Assembly: GCA_002371705.1 (NCBI GenBank)
Contig: DFGI01000083.1
Location: 42,831-106,830 of the forward strand
DNA: 64,000 nt
Direction: 5' to 3'
Source: Bacteroidales bacterium UBA3754
GTDB lineage: Bacteria; Bacteroidota; Bacteroidia; Bacteroidales; UBA1715
The notes below the pieces were generated by a model. That model ran no database searches. It was not told the DNA's origin and saw only the letters and a program-made list of their open reading frames with translations. This document shows positions 1 through 8,472 of this stretch, one piece after another. How positions within the stretch are numbered: the stretch's first letter is position 1; the number at the start of each line of letters is the position of its first letter. The position numbers were made by a program, and so were the translations under genes.

Positions 1-1627
1 TTCGTGAGGATTGATAGCCGCCATCGGGAAATGGAAGTGACGAGGAACACGTTCCGCCTGTGATGTAGGCACCGTCGGTGTGATCCACGTCAATGGAGTA
101 GGCTGCATCCTTGCTGTCGCCGCCTATGAATGTGCTCCAGAGCAAAGATGAAAGGTCGGACGAAAACTTGCAAACGACACCGTCCTGTATGCCGCCAAAT
201 GAATTCTGAAAGCCGTTCAGAGTGGGAAAATCGGGCGAAAACGTAGTTGATGCGATATACACATTATCGTTGTCGTCAACCATAATCTCGCCACGAGCGC
301 CATCGCCGTAGTTGTAGTACAGCGAATCGTGACCATATTCAAGGTTGGTTTCCCAACTGAAATTGATGCCATCGTTTTTGCTTCCGCCCAAAAATGTTGA
401 CGAAAGGATTTCAGAGCCGTCGGCGGCAAGTTTTGCCACAAAAATATCAACGCCGTTTTCAAATTCAATCGTGTTGTCGTATATAATTGGGTCGCCACCT
501 GCAAACGCGCTTTGGTAGGCGTTGTTGGTTGGAAAATCGTCGGAGCCGGTCGTGCCCAAAATCAGCAATTCATTTTTACTGTTGACGATAAGACTGTGAG
601 GCATTTCGCAACTTTTTCCGCCAATGTACGTCGCGTACAAACGGTTTTGCCCTGTCCCGTCAAGTTTTATAAGTCCTATGTCCCAATTTCCGCCAGCGTA
701 ATCTTCTTGTATCGCACCCAGTGAAACAGGGAATCCAAAATCTTCGACAATTCCTCCAAGATACGCATTGTTTTCGCTGTCGTAGGTTGCGGTAAAGCCC
801 CAGTTGTCGGCAGTAGAGCCTGTGTAGGTTGAAAATATCAAATCGGGGTCGATGTAGAGATTGAACGATGGATTGTATGCTCCCAAATCGTAGGTTACGG
901 TGAAATGTTCCAAATGGTAGGAACATGGAATTTCAACGGTGTCGAGACCAATAATTTGGTACGCAAATGGCTTCTTTTCGTACACTTGGTTCACCGACGT
1001 TTGAATAACCAACGTGCCGTCGGACTGAACTTTCATTGAGGGGATATGGCTATAGTCCAACCTAATTTTTTGTGGATTTCCGCCTGGACGGACAATAAAA
1101 TCGTATTTCAAATCGGTTGCATTTCCATATAGATGTAGGTCTATGTTTTTATATAAATCATTGTACATCACATCGTTGTAACTTCGCACATCAGTAGCCC
1201 AATTTTTGGGATTCGAGCCTCTTATGTAGTTTTCGGAATATGCGTTTTGATTAAATCCATAAATTTTCACGCGGGAATTCATTCCTGAAAAACGGACCTG
1301 GTAGGCGTGCGCTTTCACGCTGTCGGGGTGATGGTGCACAAATGGAAGTTGTTTTCCCGTTTCCAGAAAATACGTTCGGCTACTGTCTAAAAATTCTTTG
1401 GTCGGAGCTTCGGCGGCGTGGCGGTGTTGCAAACTTTCCGCATCTTTGAAATAGTATGTCAGTCCGCTTTTTTCCAAAAACACATATCCGCCATAGAGCT
1501 GGCTACGAAACAATACGTTTTCTTGCCATTGGCGCTTGTTTTCGGTGAAATAAATCGCCGATTTCTGCGCAATAGTCTCAATTGAGAAAATCGCAAGAGT
1601 TAGTATTACAATCGTAAACTTTTTCAT
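1..1627 (-). CDS. SBBP-repeat secreted protein, 3' end outside window
   Basis: An open frame runs on the minus strand from an ATG at 1627 to the window edge without a stop, so the C-terminus is missing. It begins with a signal peptide (MKKFTIVILTLAIFSIETIA, then Q) and an N-terminal domain of about 240 residues of the kind that precedes SBBP beta-propeller repeats. Repeats follow with the recurrent pattern STY/TFxGGxxxD ... DxxxNxYxxGxT/V ... SSDFP: for example FSTYTGGSADNWG-like, YATYIGGKSCE, STFLGGSKNDG, STFIGGDSKDA. Such proteins in Bacteroidota are exported and usually end in a T9SS sorting domain; that end cannot be seen here. The exact function (adhesin or gliding-associated) is unknown. 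Confidence 0.75.
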   Translation of the reverse strand, partial: MKKFTIVILTLAIFSIETIAQKSAIYFTENKRQWQENVLFRSQLYGGYVFLEKSGLTYYFKDAESLQHRHAAEAPTKEFLDSSRTYFLETGKQLPFVHHHPDSVKAHAYQVRFSGMNSRVKIYGFNQNAYSENYIRGSNPKNWATDVRSYNDVMYNDLYKNIDLHLYGNATDLKYDFIVRPGGNPQKIRLDYSHIPSMKVQSDGTLVIQTSVNQVYEKKPFAYQIIGLDTVEIPCSYHLEHFTVTYDLGAYNPSFNLYIDPDLIFSTYTGSTADNWGFTATYDSENNAYLGGIVEDFGFPVSLGAIQEDYAGGNWDIGLIKLDGTGQNRLYATYIGGKSCEMPHSLIVNSKNELLILGTTGSDDFPTNNAYQSAFAGGDPIIYDNTIEFENGVDIFVAKLAADGSEILSSTFLGGSKNDGINFSWETNLEYGHDSLYYNYGDGARGEIMVDDNDNVYIASTTFSPDFPTLNGFQNSFGGIQDGVVCKFSSDLSSLLWSTFIGGDSKDAAYSIDVDHTDGAYITGGTCSSSLPFPDGGYQSSR

Positions 1628-1697
1628 ATACGAGTAAGACAGATAATTTGAGGTAAAGTTACAAAAAAATGTATTTGATGATGTAGAAGATAGGGAG

Positions 1698-2621
1698 TTA
1701 TGCCAAAATTCCTTTTGCTGTTTCCACATCAATGGCGATTGCGTTTTGTAAATCTTGGATGGTTGCGAATTGCCGTTCGTCGCGGATGCGTGACACAAAT
1801 CGTATGCAAATTTGATTATCGTACAAATCACCTTGAAAATCAACAAGATGAGCCTCTATCGTGCGATTCCCTGCCTGACGGACGGTTGGGTTTGTTCCTA
1901 TATTGACAACCGCTTTGTAGCACTGGTTTTCAACTTCCGCAAATGCGGCATACACGCCGTTAGCTGGAATTACCTTATATTCGGTGTTTGTCTGCACATT
2001 TGCGGTTGGAAAACCTATTGTGCGTCCGAATTGATGTCCTGCGACAACGGAACCGTTCAAAAAATATTCGTACGACAAATAACTGTTTGCGGTTTCAATC
2101 TCGCCTTGCGTCAGACAATTTCGGATTTTTGTTGAGCTAACTGCCGTTAAATCAACCGAATATGCAGAGATTTGTTCTACTCCAAAGCCGAGTTTTGTCC
2201 CAAAATCCTGCATTAATTCAAACGTGCCCGCACCATTTTTTCCGTATCTGTGGTCATAGCCAATCACAACTTTTTTTGCGCCAAGTCCTTTGTGCAAAAT
2301 TTCTGTGATGTATTTTTCCGGACTCAGATTCGCAAAATCCGACGAAAAGGGGAGAATCACACATGCGTCAAGTCCTGCTTGTTCAAGCAGTTCCATTTTT
2401 TCTTCAATTGTTGTCAGTAGGCTAAAACCGTCGGTTTTCCCAAAATACATTCGAGGGTGTGGCCAAAATGTAAGCAGGACAGTTTCTCCTCCACATTCAC
2501 GTTGTAAGTCGTTCATTTGGCGAAGAATAGCGCGGTGCCCTGCGTGTACGCCGTCAAACATTCCAATTGTGACAATCGGATTTTGAGCTGAAAATTCTTC
2601 TATGGAATGATAGATTCTCAT
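1698..2621 (-). CDS. ribF: Bifunctional riboflavin kinase / FAD synthetase RibF
   Basis: RibF makes FMN from riboflavin and then FAD, in the cytoplasm. The 307 residues are the normal family length. The N-terminal adenylyltransferase half carries TIGMFDGVHAGH (nucleotidyltransferase G-x-FDGVHxGH), and later the ISAYSVDLTAVSSTKIR segment typical of the family (xSSTxIR). The C-terminal flavokinase half carries GRTIGFPTANV, the PTAN motif. A -7 promoter element (TATCTTTG on the minus strand) lies just upstream at 2637-2630. The gene stands alone between the SBBP-repeat gene and a divergent signalling pair. Start at 2621 gives MRIYHSIEEF and a full-length domain. Confidence 0.95.
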   Translation of the reverse strand: MRIYHSIEEFSAQNPIVTIGMFDGVHAGHRAILRQMNDLQRECGGETVLLTFWPHPRMYFGKTDGFSLLTTIEEKMELLEQAGLDACVILPFSSDFANLSPEKYITEILHKGLGAKKVVIGYDHRYGKNGAGTFELMQDFGTKLGFGVEQISAYSVDLTAVSSTKIRNCLTQGEIETANSYLSYEYFLNGSVVAGHQFGRTIGFPTANVQTNTEYKVIPANGVYAAFAEVENQCYKAVVNIGTNPTVRQAGNRTIEAHLVDFQGDLYDNQICIRFVSRIRDERQFATIQDLQNAIAIDVETAKGILA

Positions 2622-2629
2622 TGTGTGCG

Positions 2630-2637
2630 CAAAGATA
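2630..2637 (-). promoter_or_regulatory. ribF -7 promoter element
   Basis: CAAAGATA on the plus strand reads TATCTTTG on the minus strand, a match to the Bacteroidota TAnnTTTG -7 element, nine bases before the ribF ATG. No TTG sits at the best spacing, so only the -7 half is supported. Confidence 0.45.
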
Positions 2638-2685
2638 CATAGATATCAAAATCAACACATAACAATGATAGAATTTTTATGAATT

Positions 2686-2877
2686 ATGTTATTGCCTATA
2701 CTGATTAACTTGTTATATGCGGGGGGATTTCTTGCTTCGCTCGAAAAGACAAACTTAGGTGCTGATTTTTTACCACCAACGAATAAAAAATCTTCTTTAT
2801 TAAGAAAAACTTTTTACTTTTACGAACATTTATATGAATATGGACCTAGGAAAACTTTTACATATCTATTTCGGTGA
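2686..2877 (+). other. Short ORF, possible frameshifted 5' part of next gene
   Basis: A 63-codon frame (starts MLLPILINLLYAGGFL) overlaps the first 44 bases of the HATPase gene in another frame. Its composition looks protein-like (hydrophobic start, then LLRKTFYFYEHLYEYGPR), and it ends just where the HATPase frame opens. It may be the original N-terminus of the HATPase separated by a frameshift around 2834-2877, an independent small protein, or chance. The HATPase frame is closed upstream by a TAA at 2801. Confidence 0.25.
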
Positions 2878-3493
2878 AAAAAATGCCTCAACACAAATTG
2901 CGGTATTTGACAATAAAAACATCTATGATGTTTTTACACGTATCGTAAAAGTATTGACAATGCAACCAGATATTGAAATCGGAGTCCTTCAGGCATTAAG
3001 TTATTGTTTCTATGAAATATTGGACAATGTATTAATTCATTCAGAAAAATTATGCGGGACAGCGGTTACAGACTATGATGCCAGCCAAAAAAAAATCCGA
3101 ATATTGGTAGCCGATGATGGAATTGGCATAGCAAATTCTCTGCGAAAAAATAGGATATACGCATCAATATCTGACGAACAGGCCTTAAAGCAATGCCTTC
3201 TTGATAAAGTAACCGATGGGAATGGTATGGGATTCGGACTTTATTCCACAATGAAATTGATTGAACAAGCTGGTTTTAATCTGAGGATTCATTCTATGAA
3301 TTATTGCTTGAATTTCGACGGCAAAAATCTTTCTGTAGAGGAATCTGAATGCTGGAAGGGAACTGTAATTTACCTTGAAATACATTCAGACAAGGATTTA
3401 AATCCCAATGAAATAGTAGATGATAGAACAGATATTGCAACAGAATTTAATGAAGCCTTTTTAGACGATAACGATTTGGAAAATTTGTGGTAA
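2834..3493 (+). CDS. GHKL/HATPase-domain protein paired with STAS-like protein
   Basis: This is a 219-residue protein with a histidine-kinase-like ATPase fold: an N-box around YEILDNVLIHS, a G1 box VADDGIGIA, and a G2 box GNGMGFGLYS. No phospho-acceptor helix, receiver or membrane segment is visible, so it resembles anti-sigma-type serine kinases or stand-alone GHKL ATPases more than a classic sensor kinase. The acidic tail (NEAFLDDNDLENLW) runs to a stop at 3491-3493, and the partner gene starts three bases later. HATPase plus DUF4325 pairs recur in bacteria; the biological role is unknown. The start may be ATG 2834 or 2840, or the true N-terminus may lie in the preceding short ORF if a frameshift is present. 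Confidence 0.75.
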   Translation: MNMDLGKLLHIYFGEKNASTQIAVFDNKNIYDVFTRIVKVLTMQPDIEIGVLQALSYCFYEILDNVLIHSEKLCGTAVTDYDASQKKIRILVADDGIGIANSLRKNRIYASISDEQALKQCLLDKVTDGNGMGFGLYSTMKLIEQAGFNLRIHSMNYCLNFDGKNLSVEESECWKGTVIYLEIHSDKDLNPNEIVDDRTDIATEFNEAFLDDNDLENLW

Positions 3494-3495
3494 TT

Positions 3496-3801
3496 ATGAA
3501 AACGACGATATTCTATTTCAAAGACATAAATGAAAATCTTGGAACCCGTCAGTTGGGAAAGGAAGTTCGTGAAAAATTGATTCCGATTATTGATGAAAAT
3601 GATAAAACAATATTTGATTTCACTAATGTGAATGTTGTTTCAAATTCATTTGCCGATGAATGTTTTGCAAAATTATTATTAAACTACTCGTTATCGCAAC
3701 TCAAACAAAAAACAACATTTGTCGGATTAAATGATTTTGCCAAGAAGAACATTTCTATCGCATTTAAACGAAGAGCGCAGTTCTTATCTTGTTTGTCTTA
3801 A
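3496..3801 (+). CDS. STAS-like domain protein (DUF4325)
   Basis: This 101-residue protein starts at ATG 3496, three bases after the stop of the HATPase gene, so the two are co-transcribed. It has the DUF4325 layout: an N-terminal strand (TIFYFKDINENLGTRQLGKEVR), a central strand IFDFTNVNVVSNSFADECF containing the conserved F-D-F-x-x-V and S-x-S-F-A-D-E signature, and a C-terminal helix. Anti-anti-sigma STAS proteins have a similar fold and are often regulated by GHKL kinases, so kinase-substrate pairing is a reasonable inference. What the pair controls cannot be read from the context. Confidence 0.75.
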   Translation: MKTTIFYFKDINENLGTRQLGKEVREKLIPIIDENDKTIFDFTNVNVVSNSFADECFAKLLLNYSLSQLKQKTTFVGLNDFAKKNISIAFKRRAQFLSCLS

Positions 3802-3901
3802 AACTATGTTAAAAATACTTTTTTTGAGCGAAAGCAAAAATTGATTTGAAGAAAACTATTATGCTAAGATTGTTCTGATTTAATGCATTGTGCATTACGC
3901 A

Positions 3902-4399
3902 TTATTTCCCATATCGCGGTGCTTCTTCTGCCGCAATACGGATAGTTTCTTCAGGAATCTTATATTTTGTGTGGAGCTGTTTCAGTTCAACAGAGTTGAG
4001 AATATATGCAATTTCCTGTAAGGTTTGTTGCCGAACGGCAGGTTTGAGCTGACATTCCCACACTATCAACGTTTTCCAACCCATACAGCGCAATTTTTCA
4101 CGGACTTCCGCATCGCGTTCCTTGTTGCGTGTAAGTTTTTGTAGCCAAAACTCCACATTGGTTTTTGGCATCCGTCCGTTTTGACATTCGTGGCTATGCC
4201 AAAAACATCCATGAATAAATATAACCAAATGGAATTTCTTCAAAACAATGTCGGGCGTTCCTGGTAATGTTTTCACATTCACACGATAACGGAATCCATT
4301 GGCGTATAGGAAACGGCGGACAAGCATTTCGGGCTTGGTGTTGTTGCTCCGAATGTGGCTCATTGTGCGACTTCGTTGTTCCTTTGAAATGGTGTCCAT
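3902..4399 (-). CDS. vsr: Very short patch repair endonuclease Vsr
   Basis: Vsr nicks DNA 5' of a T in T:G mismatches that arise by deamination of 5-methylcytosine. The 165 residues carry the full catalytic set: D50 (GTPDIVL), F61, H63, W67 and H68 in FIHGCFWHSH, each exactly one residue ahead of the E. coli numbering. The N-terminal DTISKEQRSRTMSHIRSNNTKPE is also typical. Vsr normally sits beside a cytosine-C5 methyltransferase; none is seen nearby, so this is an orphan copy, perhaps left from a lost restriction-modification locus. It lies 18 bp downstream of a SusD-associated lipoprotein gene. Confidence 0.93.
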   Translation of the reverse strand: MDTISKEQRSRTMSHIRSNNTKPEMLVRRFLYANGFRYRVNVKTLPGTPDIVLKKFHLVIFIHGCFWHSHECQNGRMPKTNVEFWLQKLTRNKERDAEVREKLRCMGWKTLIVWECQLKPAVRQQTLQEIAYILNSVELKQLHTKYKIPEETIRIAAEEAPRYGK

Positions 4400-4417
4400 C
4401 GCAAATCAGATTAGGTG

Positions 4418-5182
4418 TTATTTTTTTCGGAACGTATGTTTACCGGTCATATACATTTCCTCGGTTGCCGCATCTTTCATTGTGAAATCAACAGCAAAAT
4501 TTCCATTCAGTTCGTAGGTGCCTGTGCCCGAAACGAGGTACTTATTTCCCAGATTATCAGTCCATTCTGTATTTTCCGGAATTTCCACCTGCATAGATTC
4601 GTCTTGCGTGAACACATACGGAACGTATTGACCAGCCAACGGGAAATCATAGAAATTCATATTTTTAATAGTGGTATTGTTCTGTTTCACAAATTCCACG
4701 TTGTAGGTTGCGCCGGTTGACGACTCGTAGCAGGAATACGTGCCTGTGAAAAAGTCCATAAATGCTTGTTGTGAGAACGTTACAGTGCAGGATTCATAAT
4801 TTTTAGAAACTGTTACATTCGATGATGAAATTGTTAATTTGAGATTGTAGTCAGTTCCTTTTTCTAATTTTTGGGTGTTAATTTTTACAAAAATTGTATC
4901 CAAACTTTTCCCGTTTAGTTGCACTGAATTCGCCACCAAATATGCGTCGGACGACATTTTTGTCTCGGCTTTCACTGAAAGTGATGCAGTTGAATTGCCA
5001 CCGAAAATATGAATTGGCACGGCAATGGTATATTCGGAGCCGGTAACGAATGGAATGGTTTCGTTGAGTGCTGTTGATGCGAATTCAACCGTTGGCTCGT
5101 CAATTGATGCGTTCAGATATTCGTTCTTTTTGCATGAAAACAAGCAAATTACACAAAACAGATATATAACAATTTTTTTCAT
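4418..5182 (-). CDS. SusD-associated lipoprotein (DUF1735-like)
   Basis: A 254-residue lipoprotein: a short signal peptide ends in the lipobox LFSC (Cys16), followed by KKNEY. A DUF1735-like beta-sandwich of about 100 residues follows (sequence around TVEFASTALNETIPFVTGSEYTI and LEKGTDYNLKLTI, with the typical xxTVSKNYESCTVTF end), then a C-terminal domain (FFTGTYSCYESSTGATYNVEF) that probably folds as a lipocalin-like barrel. Its ATG overlaps the SusD stop (TAATG), so the two are translationally coupled. In polysaccharide-utilisation loci such proteins are surface glycan-binding accessories. The ligand is not deducible, and no glycoside hydrolase is nearby. Confidence 0.7.
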   Translation of the reverse strand: MKKIVIYLFCVICLFSCKKNEYLNASIDEPTVEFASTALNETIPFVTGSEYTIAVPIHIFGGNSTASLSVKAETKMSSDAYLVANSVQLNGKSLDTIFVKINTQKLEKGTDYNLKLTISSSNVTVSKNYESCTVTFSQQAFMDFFTGTYSCYESSTGATYNVEFVKQNNTTIKNMNFYDFPLAGQYVPYVFTQDESMQVEIPENTEWTDNLGNKYLVSGTGTYELNGNFAVDFTMKDAATEEMYMTGKHTFRKK

Positions 5183-6570
5183 TAGTATCCTTGATTTTGT
5201 TTTAGATTCGAATTAGCATTCAATTCAGCTGTTGGAATTGGGAATGCGAACATATAACTTGGATTTTCGACTTCGCAAATTGTTGAATTACAGTCTGTTC
5301 TTTCAATTGGACATTTGAATGCGTAGCCAAGAATAACAGGATTGTCCCATATCCAACGTTTGATTTGGAAGAATCGTTTTCCTTCAAACGCGAATTCTTT
5401 TCGATATTCTTCGTGAATTTTTTGAATTAATTCTTCTGTTGACGAAAATGTGAGTGATGCGGTTGGGTCAACACGTTTGGTCAGTGTTTCCAAAATTTCG
5501 ATGGTTTTATCGGCATTTCCTGTAAGAATGTAGCATTCCGCCAATATGAAATAAATTTCCGAAAGGCGGATAACTGGCACATTGTCAACGCCTAATCCGT
5601 CACGTCCAGGGTATTTGTTGAAGAAGGTTTCGGAGCGGACATTGAAGAATTGCGTGCGGATGTCGTTGTCGGAAAATAGTTTCAACAAATCGTCGCTCGG
5701 AATCAAGCCACCGTAGCCGTCGGGCGAGAGCATGTGTCCGATACTGTTGGTTCCTGCGTTATCTGTTGACGACATTGCAATGGAGAAAATGCTTTCCGAT
5801 GAAGATTCTTTCGACCAACTTTCTATATAATTGTCGGCGGTGAGCAACGAATATTGTCCGCTTGCAATGAGTTCTTCTGCTTTAGCAATGGCATTGGTGA
5901 ACTGGTTGTTTGTCTTGTAAACCAGCACCAATAAGGCTTGCACGCTATACTTATTGAAGCGGAACGGAGTTACTTCGGCTTGTTCCAAGAGTGATTCAGC
6001 TTTTGTTAAATCGCTGATAATCATCTTGTAAATAGTGTTGACTTTTGTTCTTTCTGGATATGGAACAGTGTCGCTTGCCACGGGAATACCCGCATTGTCG
6101 AAAGAATATCTGTTTCCAAATATGCGAACCAAGTCGAAATATGCTAAACTTCTGACAGCCAGCGCTTCACCATAAATAGCATTGTTCAAATCTTTGCGAG
6201 AGGAATCTTTGCAAGCGGCAATAATATTGTCGGCATTTTTGATGATGCGGTACGCCGTTGACCAAAAATCCTTTAAATCAGCATCGTCGGCAGTTACAGC
6301 ATAGTTGTAGAACGATGAAAAATTACCCGTGTTTTGTGCCGAGAGTTTTGCATTGTCGGCATACACATCGCCAATCAGCACGAAATTTCGACCATAATAG
6401 GTGTAGCTTTGAAAATCGTTGTAACATCCTATTAGTGCGGAAGTTACACCTTGCGCAGTTGACATAAGCATTTCCTGCGATGCATAATTTGTAGGCTCTT
6501 TATCTAAAAATTTGTCGGTACACGAGGTAAACCAAACCAACACCAACAAAACACAAGTTATTCTTTTCAT
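5182..6570 (-). CDS. SusD/RagB family nutrient-binding lipoprotein
   Basis: SusD-like proteins are outer-membrane lipoproteins that close over a SusC TonB-dependent transporter to trap substrate. The 462-residue product has a lipobox (WFTSC, Cys16) followed by the family start TDKFLDKEPTNY, a tetratricopeptide-type core (WSTAYRIIKNADNIIA; YGEALAVRSLAYFDLVRIFG) and the C-terminal signature PVIRLSEIYFILAECYI ... EEYRKEFAFEGKRFFQIKRW. No SusC gene lies next to it: upstream is a sulfatase and downstream a lipoprotein. It has its own promoter (6592-6621) and either works with a distant SusC or is a relic of a larger locus. Confidence 0.92.
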   Translation of the reverse strand: MKRITCVLLVLVWFTSCTDKFLDKEPTNYASQEMLMSTAQGVTSALIGCYNDFQSYTYYGRNFVLIGDVYADNAKLSAQNTGNFSSFYNYAVTADDADLKDFWSTAYRIIKNADNIIAACKDSSRKDLNNAIYGEALAVRSLAYFDLVRIFGNRYSFDNAGIPVASDTVPYPERTKVNTIYKMIISDLTKAESLLEQAEVTPFRFNKYSVQALLVLVYKTNNQFTNAIAKAEELIASGQYSLLTADNYIESWSKESSSESIFSIAMSSTDNAGTNSIGHMLSPDGYGGLIPSDDLLKLFSDNDIRTQFFNVRSETFFNKYPGRDGLGVDNVPVIRLSEIYFILAECYILTGNADKTIEILETLTKRVDPTASLTFSSTEELIQKIHEEYRKEFAFEGKRFFQIKRWIWDNPVILGYAFKCPIERTDCNSTICEVENPSYMFAFPIPTAELNANSNLKQNQGY

Positions 6571-6591
6571 ACTTCATTTTAAAATGATTGT

Positions 6592-6621
6592 CAAAGATAC
6601 ATTTATTCGTGTGAACAACAA
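6592..6621 (-). promoter_or_regulatory. Promoter for susD-lipoprotein pair
   Basis: On the minus strand TTG (6621-6619), a 19-base spacer and TATCTTTG (6599-6592) match the Bacteroidota sigma-ABfr consensus. It lies in the 63-base gap between the sulfatase stop and the SusD start, so the pair can be expressed independently of the recQ-priA run. Confidence 0.65.
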
Positions 6622-6633
6622 GAATCTTGTTCG

Positions 6634-8466
6634 TTATTTATTGCAAAAATCTGTGGTGACTTTTTGTAGAAACGCTTTACCTTGTGCCACAGTTGTGTCG
6701 TCAAGCGATTCTGTGCGGTCAATTATGCTTGCATTGTCGTTGTCCCACGAAAAAAACTGGTTCCCACGTAAATATCCAAATCCATTGTTAAACGCGTACG
6801 ATGCAAACGAATTGTCGCCACGCAAAATATCTTTACTGAAAGTAAACTGTTCTGAATTGATATTCAATTGGTTGCAAAGCATCATCGGTAAGTCGCACTG
6901 TGATACCAAATCAGCAATCACCGTATCGGTTTTTATCGCTCCGCCGCACCAAATCATTGGAATATGAAATTTATCAACAGTGGAAACAATCTCTGCTGTT
7001 TTTGTAATCCGCGAACCATGGTCGGAAATAAAAATCACAATAGTGTTTTCCCACCATGCTTCGTGTTTCGCCGCACGCATAAAATCGCCTATGCATTTAT
7101 CGCTGTAATACAACGAGTTAAGGAATTTTGAATAATAGTTTGACGCGTACCATTTGCTTTGAATTGGCACATCAAACGGTTCGTGGCTGCTGAGCGTGTA
7201 GCATACCGAAAAGAACGGCTGCTGCTCTGTGCGTAGGTCGTTAAGCAGGCGGTTGAACACCACGTGGTCGTATGCTCCCCATTTGGCGTTGCCGTCTTTT
7301 TGGTCGAAGTCGTCAATTGTAATACATTTTTCAAAGCCGCCGTTTCGGAAATACGAATTCATATTGCCAAAACGGATGTCGCCTCCGTGGTACAGCGACA
7401 GATGGTAGCCAAGCGAATCAAAAACACGGCTTACATATGGCAATTTTTCAGATTTTTCGGTATATTTAATTATAGCAGTGGTTGGTTGTGCGGGATAACC
7501 GCTCAGCACCGATGCAATGCCCATTTCGCTCTTTGTGCCGCTTCCGTAGCAATTCGAGAACAATACGCCCGTTTTCGCAATTGAATCAAGATTTGGGGTG
7601 ATGCCAACTTCGCCGCCCAAACAGCCAATTTGAGGTGCTGTGAAACTTTCCAATATGAACAGCAACACGTTGGGACGGCTTCCAGTAATTAATTGAATAG
7701 GCCGCCGTTTTGACGATTGCAGCATTGCATTGCAAATGGAATCGCATTCCGATTGCTCCATAAACACATCGGCAACTTCTTTCTTGCTATATACAAACGA
7801 ATAAATGAAATTCCAGTGGTCGTTGATTGCCGCATGGTTGGCAAACGGCTGCGACGAAAAATACACAGAACCCGAACGGAGCGTTGCCACCCCAAGACCG
7901 CCACGGATTGGAATGATGCATAATGCCATTAATGCAATCCAAGTTATTGTGTTCCAATATGATACAGATGGCAATTTGGAGATTCGTTCAGCAATCCATT
8001 TTTTATACAAAAAATAAAATCCGCAAACAATTATCGCCATTGCAATCCACAATAGCAACGTGTGCCACAATGGCAGCGATGCAAGAGCTTCTTTGGGAGT
8101 TGTAAGATATTGTAATACAGAGCATTCTGTGCGATAGCCCCAATTTCGGTACAATTCTGCATCGGAAACTGTCAAAATTGAAAATGGAATCAACAGGATG
8201 AGAGTGGATGCGGTGAAAATGTTCCGCACTCGTTGTTTGTTCTGAATAAAAATTGAAATAATCATAATCAATGCGGCGAGAATGGCAGCATAGCCAACCA
8301 TTGATATATCGTGTTGGAAACCAGACACGAACGTTTGTAGAATGACAAAAAACGGCAACGAGACCGTAAATGCATAATTATATATCAAGAAAAATAGTCT
8401 GCTGAATTCAAAGAATAGCAGCCAGAAAAACAAGTAACGAAAATATGTTGTAAGATATTGTTTCAT
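6634..8466 (-). CDS. LTA synthase-like sulfatase/phosphoglycerol transferase
   Basis: A 610-residue membrane enzyme. About five N-terminal transmembrane helices (within residues 10-200) are followed by an extracytoplasmic alkaline-phosphatase-fold domain. Visible active-site elements are E273 (LLFILESFTAP), the Thr nucleophile T311 in GSGTKSE, and D482-H483 in ISDHGS. This matches the LtaS/MdoB/EptA-type phosphotransferase clan, which moves phosphoglycerol or phosphoethanolamine onto lipid or glycan acceptors at the outer face of the inner membrane. The acceptor in a Gram-negative Bacteroidota is unknown. It starts six bases after the priA stop and is probably co-transcribed with it. Confidence 0.85.
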   Translation of the reverse strand: MKQYLTTYFRYLFFWLLFFEFSRLFFLIYNYAFTVSLPFFVILQTFVSGFQHDISMVGYAAILAALIMIISIFIQNKQRVRNIFTASTLILLIPFSILTVSDAELYRNWGYRTECSVLQYLTTPKEALASLPLWHTLLLWIAMAIIVCGFYFLYKKWIAERISKLPSVSYWNTITWIALMALCIIPIRGGLGVATLRSGSVYFSSQPFANHAAINDHWNFIYSFVYSKKEVADVFMEQSECDSICNAMLQSSKRRPIQLITGSRPNVLLFILESFTAPQIGCLGGEVGITPNLDSIAKTGVLFSNCYGSGTKSEMGIASVLSGYPAQPTTAIIKYTEKSEKLPYVSRVFDSLGYHLSLYHGGDIRFGNMNSYFRNGGFEKCITIDDFDQKDGNAKWGAYDHVVFNRLLNDLRTEQQPFFSVCYTLSSHEPFDVPIQSKWYASNYYSKFLNSLYYSDKCIGDFMRAAKHEAWWENTIVIFISDHGSRITKTAEIVSTVDKFHIPMIWCGGAIKTDTVIADLVSQCDLPMMLCNQLNINSEQFTFSKDILRGDNSFASYAFNNGFGYLRGNQFFSWDNDNASIIDRTESLDDTTVAQGKAFLQKVTTDFCNK

Positions 8467-8472
8467 AGCATA

